DNA of 64,000 nucleotides from Marsupella aquatica. Lineage: Eukaryota > Marchantiophyta. Below the pieces are notes generated by a model, which worked only from the letters and a program-made list of their open reading frames with translations, ran no database searches and was not told the origin of the DNA. Of this stretch, positions 49,772 to 62,692 are shown in pieces (position 1 is the first letter of the stretch; every line of letters starts with the position of its first letter). A program made the position numbers and the translations under genes. The stretch lies in assembly GCA_973895155.1 (NCBI GenBank), contig OZ316894.1, positions 23,064,001 through 23,128,000 of the forward strand, written 5' to 3'.

Positions 49772-51477
49772 ACAAAGACCAACATCTTGTGGACTTGATG
49801 GACAACAAAGATGGACTCACAATTTGACCAGATCCTTCTGCTAATCTCCCATCAGAAATCCAAAAAGCATAGGGTCCACCTCCGCTACACCGGGCACCAC
49901 TACTTGACTCAGGCCACCACAAAACCTACAAAATTTTTATTTTTGATTAAATCTAATATTTGGATAATGAAATGAATTTTATTTGAGATGAAAATTGTTT
50001 GTAACATCTCTATAAGTCCAAGCTACATACTCAGGAAAATTGAGACTTTTCAAATATCTCCTAACACTCACATTTTACATACTCAAAAATCTAGAGTGTC
50101 ACTCATCCTTTTCTTTCAGTCATTTGTTTCACAGAAGCATAATACTTTTGTGTTTCATTTAGGAAGTTTTTGTTAACTTGTTTGAAGAAGGTACCCACAC
50201 TGTTTCCCGTAATTAATTATATCATAACTTTTTTTTACTCTCCCCTGTCTAAATAGTCTCACACACTGACTAGTAAGGGTGTGATTATATATATATATAT
50301 TAATTATAATTAATCTCTTGTAGATTAAAAATAATCTTTCACTGAAAAATAAGTGTTTGCTTTTTTTATTCATAACCTGGGGTTTCAATTCCCATACTTT
50401 AATAAAGTTTGAAGTTTAACTGGCATTTATTATTTACATTATAAGCCCTTGAAAATACATCATATTACCTAGAGATTAAATGTTGTACTTTTCATGTGTT
50501 ACACACACCTTCATTCAGTGTTCATCACACATTATTTGCATGTCATGGGAAATAATCTCACTTTTTTTTTGATTGAGAAGAACACATTTACTCTCACTTC
50601 TCATATAGTGTGTGTCTTACACATTAATTATGGTCATGGGAAGTAATCTCACTTTTTTTTAATTGAGAATAACACATTTATTCTCACTTCTTATATAGTC
50701 TGTGTCTCACACGTTAATTATGGTGACATCCATCACAAACCTTTGTTTCTTAGAAATACCATGTGTGAGACTACTTACGATAATCAGTCTGTATAGCTCA
50801 GTTTTGGATCCAACTTGATCTTACTAGGTACCTCAAGAAAAGTGCACAATTGGAGATGGGAGCTGCCTTGTAAAATGTGAAGTCAAATGAGGATATAGTA
50901 TTGAGTGTGGGAGGTGTCCAAAGCATCCCAACAATTTTTTAGCAAGTAGATCTAACATTAGAGATCACACCAAATAATTTTCAGCTTGAGTGGAAATCAT
51001 CTAGTCATCCAAGGATATACTGAGGTTAATTAAAAATTATCATTTTGAGACGTCCTGAGTCAAGTAGTGGTGCCCGGTGTAGGGGTGACCCTATATACCA
51101 TATTTTGATGTGCAGTTACTCGACCTGAAGAACTAGTAGAAATCCAGAGAATCCAGGAGGGAGGCTGCACCATTCGTGTATTGCATCCGATATTGATGAA
51201 GGTGCCCTGATGGACCCAACCCTTCATGGATAATGAACTGACAGACTCCAACAAAAGATTGGCAACCGGACCATGAAAACATGCTTGGAGCTGCCCAAAC
51301 AGACAAGGGTTGGAACGTTAGCATTCAATAACTAAGAATATGCTTGACAACATCCCATGCTATACTGCCAGATACCCTAGAGCAGATCCAGCTATATGAC
51401 TGTTGCTAATACTAGATGTAAATGTATTCCTAAGACAAGGAAAGCCGTTAGGGGTCCGGTAAATACTCATCTATTGT

Positions 51478-51480
<3 letters not shown>
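49772..51480. other. AT-rich intergenic region
   Basis: No gene is supported. 50545-50720 contains two copies of a unit of about 90 bp (AATCTCACTTTTTTTT, GAACACATTTACTCTCACTT, TATAGTGTGTGTC). A short (TA)n tract is at 50287-50300. Confidence 0.4.

Positions 51481-51483
<3 letters not shown>

Positions 51484-51520
<37 letters not shown>
51484..51520. repeat. (AG)n microsatellite
   Basis: About 18 uninterrupted AG dinucleotides. Confidence 0.95.
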
Positions 51521-51524
<4 letters not shown>

Positions 51525-51639
51525 TGCAACTTTTGTCTAATAAGAGTAATGAATCTGGATACAGGACACAACAAATGATAAGAGAGGACAGAAACTTAAC
51601 TAATCTTACTTATAAAGCATCAATTACAAGCTAGAGTTG

Positions 51640-52430
51640 GGGCCGAAACTCTAGAGTGAAACCTCTAGACAGTAACTCTATGGCCACCATGTGAATGGGA
51701 AAACCTATGGCTATGAGGTATTTCAAATGATAATTATCATGCATGCTTTTTGTTGTTTACAATCAAAAAATGAACTCTATGGCCCACCATAACACATGTG
51801 CATAGAAAGAGGGATGTGCATATAAAAGATAATGGTATGTTATGTATGGTTATTAAAATGATGACATATATGATAGTTTTTTTATCATTTCATTAACACT
51901 CAAAGAATATGAATAGGGAATGTACTTTGGTGAAACTTTTATTGTACTCTCTGCTATTCACTTTCAAAGAACGGTAATTGAGGCTAGTTTTACTATAAAA
52001 ACACCAAGTGAAGTCTACTTTTAAGAGCCTTGGTCTAGAGTGAAGTCTCTAGACCTTAACTCATGGCCATCATGTGCATGTAAAGACTCATGTGCATGGG
52101 AAAAAGTTATGACTATGGTATATGTAAACTCATACATGCAAGTTTATTGTGATAATTGGCTCCACCACAAACATATGTGCATACAAAGAAAGATGTGCAT
52201 ACAAAGAAGAATGGTATATTATATATGACTATTAAAATGATGGGGTTTTTTTTATTATTTCATTAACCTTCAAAGAATATGAATAGAGAATATATTTTGG
52301 TAACACTTTTATTCTACTCTCCACTATTCATGTTCAAAGAACGAGTAATAGGGGCTAGTCTTAGTATAAAGCGTCAACTGAAGTCTATTCTTAAGACCCT
52401 AGGTATACAGTGAAGCCTCCAAACCGTAAC
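51640..52430. repeat. Tandem repeat of about 380 bp, two copies plus a fragment
   Basis: Units start with TCTAGAGTGAA..CTCTAGAC (51648, 52034) and again partially at about 52400. Each contains ATGGCCA.CATGTG, CACCA.AACA.ATGTGCATA and TTTATTCTACTCT-like blocks. A related start word (GGTCTAGAGTGCAGCCTCTAGACC) occurs alone at about 61357. Confidence 0.55.
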
Positions 52431-52780
52431 TCCCAATAGAGACAAAACTGATAATAAGATTCAATAAGGTCAAAATTTTAAATGAGGATTGACATTGACT
52501 CTAAATAAAGACAAAATGAAATGAGGATGAAAAAACAAAAACAAGGATGAGTCAAAGAGTAACCAATATAGTATATAAATTGTATTGTGCAAGATTTTCC
52601 TTCATATCTATTTAAGTTCAAGGAACAGGTCATCCGGGCTAGTATGAAGAAATAAATATGCATAGAACTAGGTGAAGTAATTTGAAACCTCACTTGACAC
52701 AATGAAGACTACTACCCTGAGATACACTTGCTAGGACTACTAATGTTGCAAACTCAACTCTTATGGGGATCTGTGCTTCC
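52431..52780. other. Intergenic, nothing recognised
   Basis: AT-rich sequence with no supportable ORF. Confidence 0.3.
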
Positions 52781-52789
52781 AACATACCT

Positions 52790-53310
52790 CCCACCATCTC
52801 AATGTCCAGGCTCTCTCGACCAGTTACATCCCGCCCCCCCCCCCTCCCTTGCCACCTTAGTGAGAAAGAAAAACCTTAAAATTACCATAAAGAGCATACC
52901 CCCCATGCCCTCACTGTCCAGCATGAAACCGCAGAAGCGCCCTTGACCCACTCACTACGTTGCCACCCTCATGTCCACACCCTCTTTGTCCAGCATGAAA
53001 CCGTTTGAGCGCACTTGGCATGCTACATTACTACCATCCCCCAGCCCCGCCCCCTTCCCTTTTGGGCACCTTAGCTAAACAGAATAACCTTACAAATTAC
53101 CCTGCTTCCCATAAAGAGCATCCACAATACCCCCACGCCCTGATTGTCCAGCATGAAACCGTAGACCGTAGACCCTAAACCCTTGACCCGTTACGTTACC
53201 ACCCTCCTGCCAACGCCCTCATTGTCCAGCATGGAACCTTTCAAGCGCCCTTGACCCACTACTTTACCACCCTCCTGTCCCTCCGTCAACGGCCCCACCG
53301 CCCAGCATGA
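52790..53310. repeat. Minisatellite with unit of about 77 bp, C-rich
   Basis: The word TGTCCAGCATGAAACCG recurs at about 52916, 52992, 53146 and (variant) 53226. It is accompanied each time by CTTGACCCACTAC and ACCACCCTCCTGTCC. It ends just upstream of the thioesterase gene, so it may lie in or next to its promoter. Confidence 0.6.
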
Positions 53311-53745
53311 TCAGCCAAAGTCACAATTTTGGAGCTTACAGGAATCCAGTCTGACGAAGGACATGACTTTCGTGTAGGTAGGTGAGAAATTGCATGTGCG
53401 CCAGTTTCGAAGCTTCAATTTGATTCGAAATCCGGAAGAATGACGTTTCTTACGCAGCACGAAGCTCCCGATTCGATTCCTTGTGCGAAATTCGGATGAG
53501 GTCGCTCGATCACATGGTCCAATTGACCGGGGACAGTCAATCGACAATTCGGTTGGTGGAGTGATCCCGTCGTCCGTGGAATTCGTCGGAGCACAGAGTT
53601 TCAGCCTTTCGTCTGTGGGATTCGTTCGTAGAACTCGACGGTGTGAGGTGCGATGATTTGGCCCTGTCCTCTTGTTTCATTTTTCCCGTGATGGAGTGAG
53701 AGAGTTTCCCGACTTGAATTTGCTGTTTCTGCGCTCAGCATTGAA

Positions 53746-54456
53746 TTGCAGTCCTGTATTATTGGAACAGGGCAACATCGCTCTGCAGATCATCGGGTCA
53801 GGGGATTGACTGTAGGTTGGCAGAACACATCATCACCCACTACTGTGGAAGCAATGGTTGAGGGGAGAAAGCATGTGGAAGAAGGCGGTATTGTCTGTAG
53901 GGAGTGGACCAGAAAGCAGATAGACGATGAGCTGCGGGACCATGGGTATAAAGTGGATAATAATGGACTTGGATACGACTTGCAAAGACTGATGGCGTTC
54001 GACATGGAAATCAGCTCCAAAATTGCGAGGGGAAAATTCGTCGTCACCGAGAAGATTGCCGAGCCAAACGGAAAACTTATTACAGGCTTGGCAAGCTTCT
54101 TAGCTGAGAGCATTGGGAGCGCTGCCGGATCTGTTGCAAGCCAGAGTAAGCGTATAGCAGGAGTGGAGCTGAACTTGAACAATCTGCACCCCGCATATGT
54201 TGGACAGGAAGTTACGGTGATCGCCAAACTGCTGAAGCAAAGCAACACTGTTCAGACGTGGGAGATTAAATTGGAGACCGAACATTTGAAGGAGCAATCG
54301 TCATCAACTGAATCACAGGGTGATGAGCACCCCCGGGAGACGATATTGATTGCTATAGGTCGTTTGACTCTCATGGAGCAAACTCTTCAAGCAGGGCCGA
54401 TGTCGACATTGCAGAAGAAGTTATTGGAGACGAAGACTCCTCCGTCCAAACTTTAG
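53746..54456 (+). CDS. Hotdog-fold acyl-CoA thioesterase (PaaI/ACOT13-like)
   Basis: 236 codons with no intron seen. The region from about residue 85 to 215 follows the hotdog fold of the PaaI/ACOT13 thioesterases: a first strand (GKFVVTEKIAEPNGKLITGL), the long central helix (ASFLAESIGSAAGSVAS), then strands GVELNLNNLHPAYVGQEVTV and IAKLLKQSNTVQTWEIKLE, and a last strand TILIAIGRLTLM. The family hydrolyses acyl-CoA thioesters as dimers or tetramers; plant members include the peroxisomal DHNA-CoA thioesterases. The usual HGG motif is replaced here by KLITGL, so activity on a standard substrate is uncertain. The N-terminal 35 residues may be a leader, or translation may begin at the second in-frame ATG (53854, MVEGRKHVEEGG). 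The C-terminus has no obvious peroxisomal signal. Neighbouring DHAR is convergent, with about 2.2 kb between the two genes. Confidence 0.75.
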   Translation: MQSCIIGTGQHRSADHRVRGLTVGWQNTSSPTTVEAMVEGRKHVEEGGIVCREWTRKQIDDELRDHGYKVDNNGLGYDLQRLMAFDMEISSKIARGKFVVTEKIAEPNGKLITGLASFLAESIGSAAGSVASQSKRIAGVELNLNNLHPAYVGQEVTVIAKLLKQSNTVQTWEIKLETEHLKEQSSSTESQGDEHPRETILIAIGRLTLMEQTLQAGPMSTLQKKLLETKTPPSKL

Positions 54457-56637
54457 GCAGGGTCCTGGTACTATTCGGGAGATCATGATTGAGATTGTGA
54501 TTACTTGAAGACCTCATGATGATCGAAGGTTCATTTTATCAGTAAGTTGTTACCTTCTTCGGACATGATATCTGGGGATGGATGCTCACCTCCGCTGACA
54601 CAAAATTATGTGGTCTTGAGCTTTTTCCAATCGCTAATTATTGCTGTTCGGCATTTCAAGCACATATGCGAATTGACATCGGAGGATTTCCTAAAGGTTT
54701 GAATTGAGGTTCATCATTACGCTTCGGTGCTTATCAGACAAGAACGTGGACTTCGGTCTCATTTGGCCTTCGGTATGATTTGTAACAGGGTAGAGCTTCG
54801 TCTGGGTCCTGATTCTGGGGTTTGGATTAGAAGGCTTTAAAGTCTTAAGAAAAATTTGATGTTAGGTATATTTTGTAGCGCGACGTAAAATTATTGAGGT
54901 AGCTGCCACCTTTTTGCCCTTGACGAATGGCCGGGAAAGTATGGTTATGGATATGGGCGGACGGACGGACTGCCTGGAAGGACAGAAGACAAGATTGATG
55001 AGCTCCTTCCGTGAAAGATTACAATTCATTGGTTACATAAGAGGGAACTTCATCAAGTGACATGTAAACTACAAGCAGATTACCCAACAGAAAACTAGCA
55101 CGAATTTTACTCGTCAATTGTTTTGTTGATGCGAAAACCTGATTTTTTGAAGAGGGAGAGGAAAGTGGATGGGCTCCCTGTTTCCAATCATTGTCGGAGA
55201 ATTCTGGACCAAGTGAATTAAATCACCTGCTGCGGACACTATGTGCAACTCCATGGAGGAAGGTACAGAGCGAGCACGACACACGTCGAATGGTGATATT
55301 ACTGTGGATTCAGCTATTGTCAGAGGTTTTGAAGAAAGTGCTACATGGTGTGGTCATTCAATTCACAAGGTCTCAAATCGAACAGAAGCGAGAGATGGCG
55401 TTGACGGTATCGCTGACTGTACAACATCATGTACGACGGTGATGTCTGCTGAGACAGAAAGTAGGTTATATCGACCTTCAGATGCCAACGCTTGCTTAGG
55501 GAACAGAGGACCTCGCAGAATCGCTTTGAGAAGTTTATAGGGTAGTGCCAAAGCGAAAATGTGCAGAATGTACAGAAGCAAATTGTCAAAGTACTTATCG
55601 ACATGTTGAAAGGTTTTTTTCAAACGAAACCTAATGCGACAGATGTTTTTCATTATTTCTTAAGTGAAGATAATACAATTTTCGATTCTTTGTTCGTTCC
55701 GTGCTTTACTCGGTCTTTTGTTTTACGATGAAAAGGTACTTTTGCTTTGATGGGCACATACATTTCTTCAGTAATAATCTTTATATATCTTTCACCTCTG
55801 TCTGACATATAGTTCATGTTTCACGGTTTCAACCGCTCGTCAGGTTAGTAGCAGAATTCAATGAATTTCACCAAAGAGTATTTGTATAAGTTTGCGAACT
55901 AGTTCGATTTTTCACCGCTCGTCAGGCCAACTTTTGCGCTGAAGCAGAAATAGTGCACTTACCCCACAAAATTGTTGTGGCGTATTGTGATGAGGTTAAA
56001 TGGTCGTGATCACGATGGTCTTCTCCTCAAACAGGTCAAACGTTGAAATGGTGAGTACGTTGTCATTTAGATTTAAAGGTTTGCATGACAGTCCTACTGT
56101 GTGCACTTTGTGTTATCACTAGTATTTCTTTCGTTTTGCCAACGACGCGGTGTTTCATTAAGATTAAAATTCCGATTTGACGATTGGGAAATCGTCCCAG
56201 AATTTCAGTTTCCAGTGTCAAGAAAACATTTGTGGACAAGAAACAGATTTGTTTTACATCCAAAATAGCAAAAGTTGCGATCAAAATAAACTTTCGTGAC
56301 TGTCACACACAATATTTCTCGACAATTGATTTGCAGACATTTCAGATGAAAACACGGATTGTATTGCAGAATGTATTGCGGAATTCGACTTTCGTGACAC
56401 TGTCAACATTCAATATTCCTCCACACCTGATGTGAAAACAGTATAGATGGAAACACAAAATTGTATTTACGAGATTCAGCTTTACACAAAGGGACACACT
56501 TTTAACGAGTTTAAAGAAGTCGTTAAGTTCAACCTATCTAAGGATAGTGCACTTAACGATATAGCTCTAAGATACAACTATTTTGTTCAAGGTAATATTC
56601 TTCTTTAGTAGCATCTGAAACGTCATCTATTAAACAA
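54457..56637. other. Convergent intergenic region between thioesterase and DHAR
   Basis: Contains the 3' UTR of the thioesterase and, at its right, that of DHAR. A 99-codon frame at 55241-55540 (+) has no recognisable motif and unremarkable composition, so I leave it uncalled. CACCGCTCGTCAGG occurs twice at about 55830 and 55913. Confidence 0.4.
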
Positions 56638-59166
56638 TCATGCAGTTTGCGGCTGGGCGATTTTGCCAGATAGTCCAAATTTCTTTCCCCATCCTTCGAC
56701 GATCATTTCATCCGAAATATCAGTTTTCTTGAAGCTGGGTCTAGACTCCAGGAGCTGTTCACAATAATAACTTGTTACTGCTATGAAAACGACCACTAAT
56801 TCAAAGCTTAGAGTATCCTTACTGAGGATGAAGATCCAGTTACTTTAGTCGATTTTACTTTGCATACGTTGTGAGCTGGCACAGAAATTTGCAACTTAAC
56901 AAAGTCTAGGAAGTGAAAGTGCTAGCTTGAATAGTCCTTTAGCTGAAAGTGTGCAGTTTTGGATTTTTCTCGAGTAGATGACAAAAGCAACTGCACTCTG
57001 AACAGATGATTACTCACCTCAATGTACTTTTTCGTAGCCGAAAGTTCAGAAGGAATTTCCCACTCGTAGTAATACTTAAGAGCTACCCGCATATGCCTCA
57101 ACTTGGGAATGAGGGCGAAATCAGAATCTGTTGGCTTCTCACCCGCTATGTAAGGACCCTGGTACAATATCGTGTAAAAATAAGTCAATATCAATAGTAT
57201 CAATAGTGGAAGTTTTCGCTCTTAACAACAATGCGCACATTACAGCTTCACGCATAATGTGAAGGGAGGTTTTAAAACAGTGTGCAACTGATATTTTGTC
57301 GAATCTAACAACGACTTACAAGAGGTTCGAGCAGTCCCTGAGGCAGATTATTCAGATCGATAGAGATCACACTAGATATAAGTAATCGAATATGCTTACA
57401 TGCGCTTGCAAATGTTCATCGAGAGCTTTCAATTCCTTAACCAAGTGCTGTTTTGTCTCATCACCAGGGTTTTTCGCCTTCAGCCAGCTAGTAAAGGCCA
57501 TGAAAATTCCGGAGCCTCTGTTCAGTTATGCACAGACCACGGAACTCAGTGAATTCAAATCTTCCAAGCATCAGCAGGAAACAATAGACAGAATAGTAAT
57601 GACCTTGAGCAATCTTAACATGGAACACCAAAGCATTTTCAAAGGATTTTCAATGACCATCAACTACTTATCAATCACCAGAACCTGTTCCACACTCGAA
57701 TGCACCACCACCATTCGAACGCCGACGAAAACTTATTTTGGGGAGAATCTATACTCACACGTTTTTATACTCGGCAGTAGTTTTCAGAGAAGGCTTTGGG
57801 AATTTTTCCTCCAGATATTGGGCGATTTTGTCCGAATCTTGGATCCAAGTCTCTCCGTCACGAAGTGCTGGCATGAGGCCGGAAGGGTTCTTGGCCATAA
57901 ACCTGCCTCATCATGGAAATGTTCGATGAGCGCAAGAAGGAACGGTAAATGACAGCGAGAAAGTGCAATATACACTTTGAAATATATTGACATACAACGT
58001 CATGCTAGCTTTCACTTCCGCATGTTGCAAGACCAGTCAATTACATTACAATACCAAAAACGAACTACAACGTCTGCTGGGGGAACACTGTAAGTAAACG
58101 GCAAAGGACAGCAAAGAACAGCAAAGGAAAGCAAAGTATGTCTAATCACATCGAGACAGAATACGAGCAGACAGCAGGACGGATTGTACGAGTTGGCAAG
58201 GCTCATATTCTACTCAAGTAAAAATTCTATGGCACTTATGTCACCGATTAGACACGGTGGTCCACCGTGTCACGAGGTGTGTCGGCTAGAACATATTGCA
58301 TCATCGACATCGATTACTGTACGTCGTGCATCACCATAACGACAGATTGTATACTATCTTTCGAATTTGCTCGCTTTAACTATCTTGTTAATGTTCACAC
58401 TACTGGCCAAGGCAAATTTTCTGTAAGAGTGCGCTATTCAGCAACTGGGAAGAGGACTTCATGCGAGACAGTTGGGTCTCAACTTCGGTTGGTAGTCGCA
58501 ACTCATAAAATGAGGCAAACTTGGCCACAGAGAGGATCGAACATTGCACCCCCCAAAAGGTAACGTAACAGAGTACGCAATCAGCTCTTGGGTCAAATAT
58601 TTAGGAGTGTGGAGAACTGAGACTTAGTGGTCCTAGCAACTCTGTATAAGGCGATGGATAGGGAGAGGATCGAAAGAATCCTAGAAACATTGCACTACAA
58701 ATAATTCAAATGTTCAGCGGCTGGCAGAAGAGCTAACTCACCAGTCTGGCTTCTCGTTGCCTTCTTGGATGTACGTGGCCTTGTAAGGCACATTCTTCTC
58801 CTCCAGATCAAGGTAGATTCTCTGCGAAAACGGGCAGTCACCCCGCACCTGGCTCGGACTTCCTGTGCCGGATGCAGCCTTGCCGAACACCTCAATGTCT
58901 AGTGGAGCTTCGCCGCCCATGTTGCGGGCCCCGACTCTCAAATACGGCTGCACACTTGTCATTGAAGCGGGCTTCACTTGGCCTCTGATCGTGGCCCTGT
59001 TCGCGTAATTCGAAGCGGAACGCAAAGATTGAACGTTGAGAACTGGGCCTGATGATGATCTAGGGGCTGAAGGAGAGACGTAATTGAGTTTCGAAAGAGG
59101 TGGAACACTACACTGAACGATCGGTGGGCGGTGAACTCGAACCAAAGAGCGGGCTGCGGTATGCAT
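56638..59166 (-). CDS. DHAR: Dehydroascorbate reductase, plastid type
   Basis: Glutathione-dependent reduction of dehydroascorbate to ascorbate in the ascorbate-glutathione cycle, probably in the chloroplast stroma. Five exons: 58742-59166, 57759-57902, 57400-57517, 57018-57158 and 56638-56754. All have GT-AG borders and join in frame, predicting 314 aa. The first about 85 residues are Ser/Arg/Pro-rich and look like a transit peptide. The thioredoxin-like GST domain starts at LDIEVFGKAA and holds the catalytic motif GDCPFSQR (active-site Cys), EEKNVPY and the DSDKIAQYLEEKFP region. The helical domain includes FTSWLKAKNPGDETKQHLV, GPYIAGEKPTDSDFALIPKL and HMRVALKYYYEWEIP. The end, RPSFKKTDISDEMIVEGWGKK, matches the family C-terminus. 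Cytosolic DHARs are about 213 aa, so the extra length is all N-terminal. The transit peptide is longer than in Arabidopsis DHAR3; an internal Met further in is an alternative start. Confidence 0.92.
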
Positions 59167-59349
59167 ATGTGCGATCTTTCAAACACCGCTGTAACTGTCT
59201 TCTCTCTATCACTACAGAACAGACTGTACAGATTCTTGAAGGACAATATGGGCTCCTCCAGTTGTGGGTATCGCTGGATCTATCCAGCAGCGGGGATTTA
59301 TGCTGCCCCATCAAAAGCTTCTCATGCATGAACCATCCCCAAATTCCCC

Positions 59350-62300
59350 ACCTGTAGTTCTGCTAAAGTGCCTGCCCTTGACATGTGGTTGCCAAATTAA
59401 AAAGCGTAACAAGTGTTCGCCATCTACGCTGTCCAGGTAAGAATTGAAGAGACCGTTGATCGAACTAGAAATCATTTACTCCACTGGGCATCATCATTCT
59501 CCAGTTAGAGAACAAGTGAAGTTGGCCGTTGAGACAGTGGCTGTAAATTTCATGTAAGCACCGCTTGGAGCCTTGTTACAGCACCGTTTCAATTTTATTT
59601 TTTATAGGTCTGGGTTGTTAGGTGCGGGTATGGTCAAAATTATATATTCGTGAACATTGAGGCATACAGCGAGAAAGGTTTTAAGTGCAAATTCCTCTCC
59701 GATGTATTGACAATTTGTGGCACTGGACTAATGGAAACTGAAACTCTTCTGTTGTACGCAGTACTGAGGTACAATTTATCGCAGCGAAGCAGTTTTCCAG
59801 TACAATTTATCACAGAGAAGGAGTTTTCGAGTTCCCCCGGTGCATAAAAATCATTTTCTGGCGGACTTTTATTAGAAGTGAGGGTCAGCTCTATGAGACC
59901 TCAGACACAGTCCAGAAAGAAGCTTGATTCTGGTGACTGTTACAGAAGAAAAGGTTGCTTCGTGCCACAATCAGAGCACTTGCTTCAACAGTGTGACACG
60001 CAGGCACTCTGCATGCTTCTGCATGAGCTAGGCTCATTGCAGAGATCGAACAGCGAGACAGAACTCCAGACTTCAGCCAAGTGGAAAATCACCATTAACA
60101 ACTGATTTGTGAGAGCGCCAATTGGAGTAGCAGTCGAGTCATATGAGACTTGCAATTTGGAACGTGTCCTCGTTGGGGCTGCTGCTGATTGTCTCCATCT
60201 CCAAGTAACTAAACTCACTGGCTGCACCAGGGCTTGACTGTACCACTCTAGTACCCTGTTCCCCAATTTCGACATGTGTGAGAAATGGCCCAATATTGGA
60301 TCAACCAGGAAACTGTTATCAAGTTATCAAATGTTGACACTGCTATATATGGCGAATCCACTTGCCAGTCCACTTGCCAGTGTTTTGTCTCACTAAGAAA
60401 ATGTGTCATGTATTTTCACTTTAATGTGCCTTAACAAGGTGCACCACTTGTATACTTTAGACTTTAGATTACTTTGGCACTCCTCTAAGTGTTGTTTTAT
60501 CTTCCTATGGTAGAGCCCTCATTCCCCACTACATTTAGTTTTCAATTTAGTGCATTCACCCCCTATAACAGATTTTATGGAATTTCTGCTAATTCTAGTG
60601 AATGAGAGAGGGAATTGGTACTTTGAGTCGTGGACTCCTCCTGCTTTAAATCCTCCTCAAACTTTTATTTGCTAAGCTTATGGTTTTTTTTGTCATTACC
60701 TAAGGCAATGGAGGATCTTTTGTACCTTATTTACACAATTTCTGTCTGATTGATTTGAGTGTCATTAAAGCAGGTGAAAATCTGTACCTTATGTTCACTA
60801 TTTTTCAAGACTTGCACTTGTACTTTTCTTGGTGATTATGTAACATATACTTTTATTTGGCCTGTGATGTATTTTTCCCACTCAATCCTATCAAATAGTA
60901 TGCAATACTAATTTACACATCATTACAAGACAAAAATGAAGCATGTGCCAGGATGAACATGCTACATGGATCAACCAGGAAACCGTTATCAATTGACATG
61001 ATTTTGTGGGTGGAATTGCCAGATGGGATAATAAGATGCAGAGAGCAATGAATGAATGTGGACAATGATGCTCCTTTCCATGCCCTTGACTCATCAGAGC
61101 CTCCCCACCCATCCCAGAGAATGCCATGCCAGGTGTGTCTTTAGCGCGACACACTCGCTGCATTTTAAACCCGGGCTCCAGGCCTTCCAGAAAGTTGCCT
61201 CTCGCATGCCAGAACTTATGAATCGGCGACTCGATGTATGCATCCCCTGCCCGAACGTGCCAGTCTGAATCAGTGGCACTGATCATCCCATCTCAAGCCA
61301 TTCAGACAGCCATCTTACTTGTTGTTTTCAATGGAAAGTTACTTGTAAGGCGTATGGTCTAGAGTGCAGCCTCTAGACCGGGCACAAATTAACAAGGACA
61401 GACAACTTGCCCCCACACCACTTGTCTTGTCAAAAAGTCACCAATAGCGCTCCTAGTGGGGATGCTCTAAGAGGAGTGGGTGGGTGATGGTATGTGTCCT
61501 GTACTTCTTTGGGAGAGAATGATGTGGAGCAAACATAATCGAGCAGTATTTTGAAGCGCAACCAAATGGCAGGTCTTGTTTGGTGGAAGTTAGGGTACAG
61601 CTGCCATTTGGCAAGGGTCACACTTGGCATGCAAGCACATAATTATGTCAAGGGGATAATACTTGTTTTCTCATTTTCTCGTATGTAACGCTCAAAGCAA
61701 TGCTACTGACCAGTCCATGGACCTTGCAACCTGGAGTGTCAGGTCAGGATAGTACTCGGCAGGGTAGAGAGATGAACCCCCAGAATCTCTTTGGTTGGTT
61801 TTGATTCAGTTAAGAGTAGAGGTCCCTAATCCCTTCCCATACTTTTTTTCTTTATAATTTTGTGGACTGTTATCAACTTGGTTTTGGTCATTAGGGGTAC
61901 AGTAGAGGTCCCTAAACCCCTCGTGCATTTTTTTTTCTTTATAATTTTGTTCAAAGCTTGGTTTGGTAATTAGGGCCTACGGTCCTTACATATGTAGTTG
62001 TAGGCCACAATATTTGGGATTGCTGGCAACTGTGCAGTTTATCCGATAGTCAAAGGTAAGATATAGTTGTGCACTGAATGTAGTCCCCTGGCGAGGATTC
62101 TCTTTGGCCCATTCAAAGTCAAACAATCATTCGGAAAGCTTATTTGTTTATTAACCAAAGCGCCTCAGTTATTGCCAGTCAACAATCAATCAAGACCAAT
62201 CGCGAGCCCAGTGTTCAAATCAACAAGATTCAATGGGGAAAGTAGTGCTGCTCTTTCAAACTACTCTTGTGAAATGGAGATACTGTTTATCTTATACATA

Positions 62301-62692
62301 CATACATACATACATACATACATACATACAATTGTGCAACGTGACTCTGGTCAAATTTCTTTGGGTAAAAGACGAGTTTAGATCCAGAAGCCAGCCAATG
62401 TTATTGAAAATTGAGTAAATAGAAGTCTGATAAGAAGCCTCAGATAACACAGGGTTCACATCAGGGACCTGATAAACAACACATTCATCTGAGTTCCACT
62501 CAAGTCTTAACCTCGAATAGGGCAGACCATCGTTATACCTGCTGTACAAGCATAGCGTTGTAGTAAACTTTAGCAGAGTGACCCCAATATCGAGCTTGGA
62601 AACGCCCTGACCGCTACTGGGAAACAGCTTAGACGTAATCGAGCACAAGGAGTGGTCCAGCCTCCACAATGCAAAAACAACTGCTCGATGGA
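59350..62692. other. Intergenic between DHAR and the SMAP gene
   Basis: No gene is supported. Frames such as 59878-60105 (+) and 60891-61286 (-) lack recognisable motifs. 61800-61990 has an imperfect duplication (CTTTATAATTTTGT, GTAGAGGTCCCTAA twice). The word GGTCTAGAGTGCAGCCTCTAGACC at about 61357 is a near-palindrome shared with the 51.6-52.4 kb repeat. A (CATA)n tract is at 62295-62330. Confidence 0.4.
62295..62330. repeat. (CATA)n microsatellite
   Basis: Nine uninterrupted tetranucleotide units, about 360 bp downstream of the SMAP gene stop codon. Confidence 0.95.

Noticed and set aside
55241-55540. 99-codon ORF between thioesterase and DHAR
   Set aside because: No motif, no splice context, and it lies in the expected 3' intergenic region of two convergent genes.
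60891-61286. 131-codon minus ORF in the DHAR-SMAP intergenic region
   Set aside because: No recognisable motif, uneven composition, and overlapping frames on the other strand of similar length.
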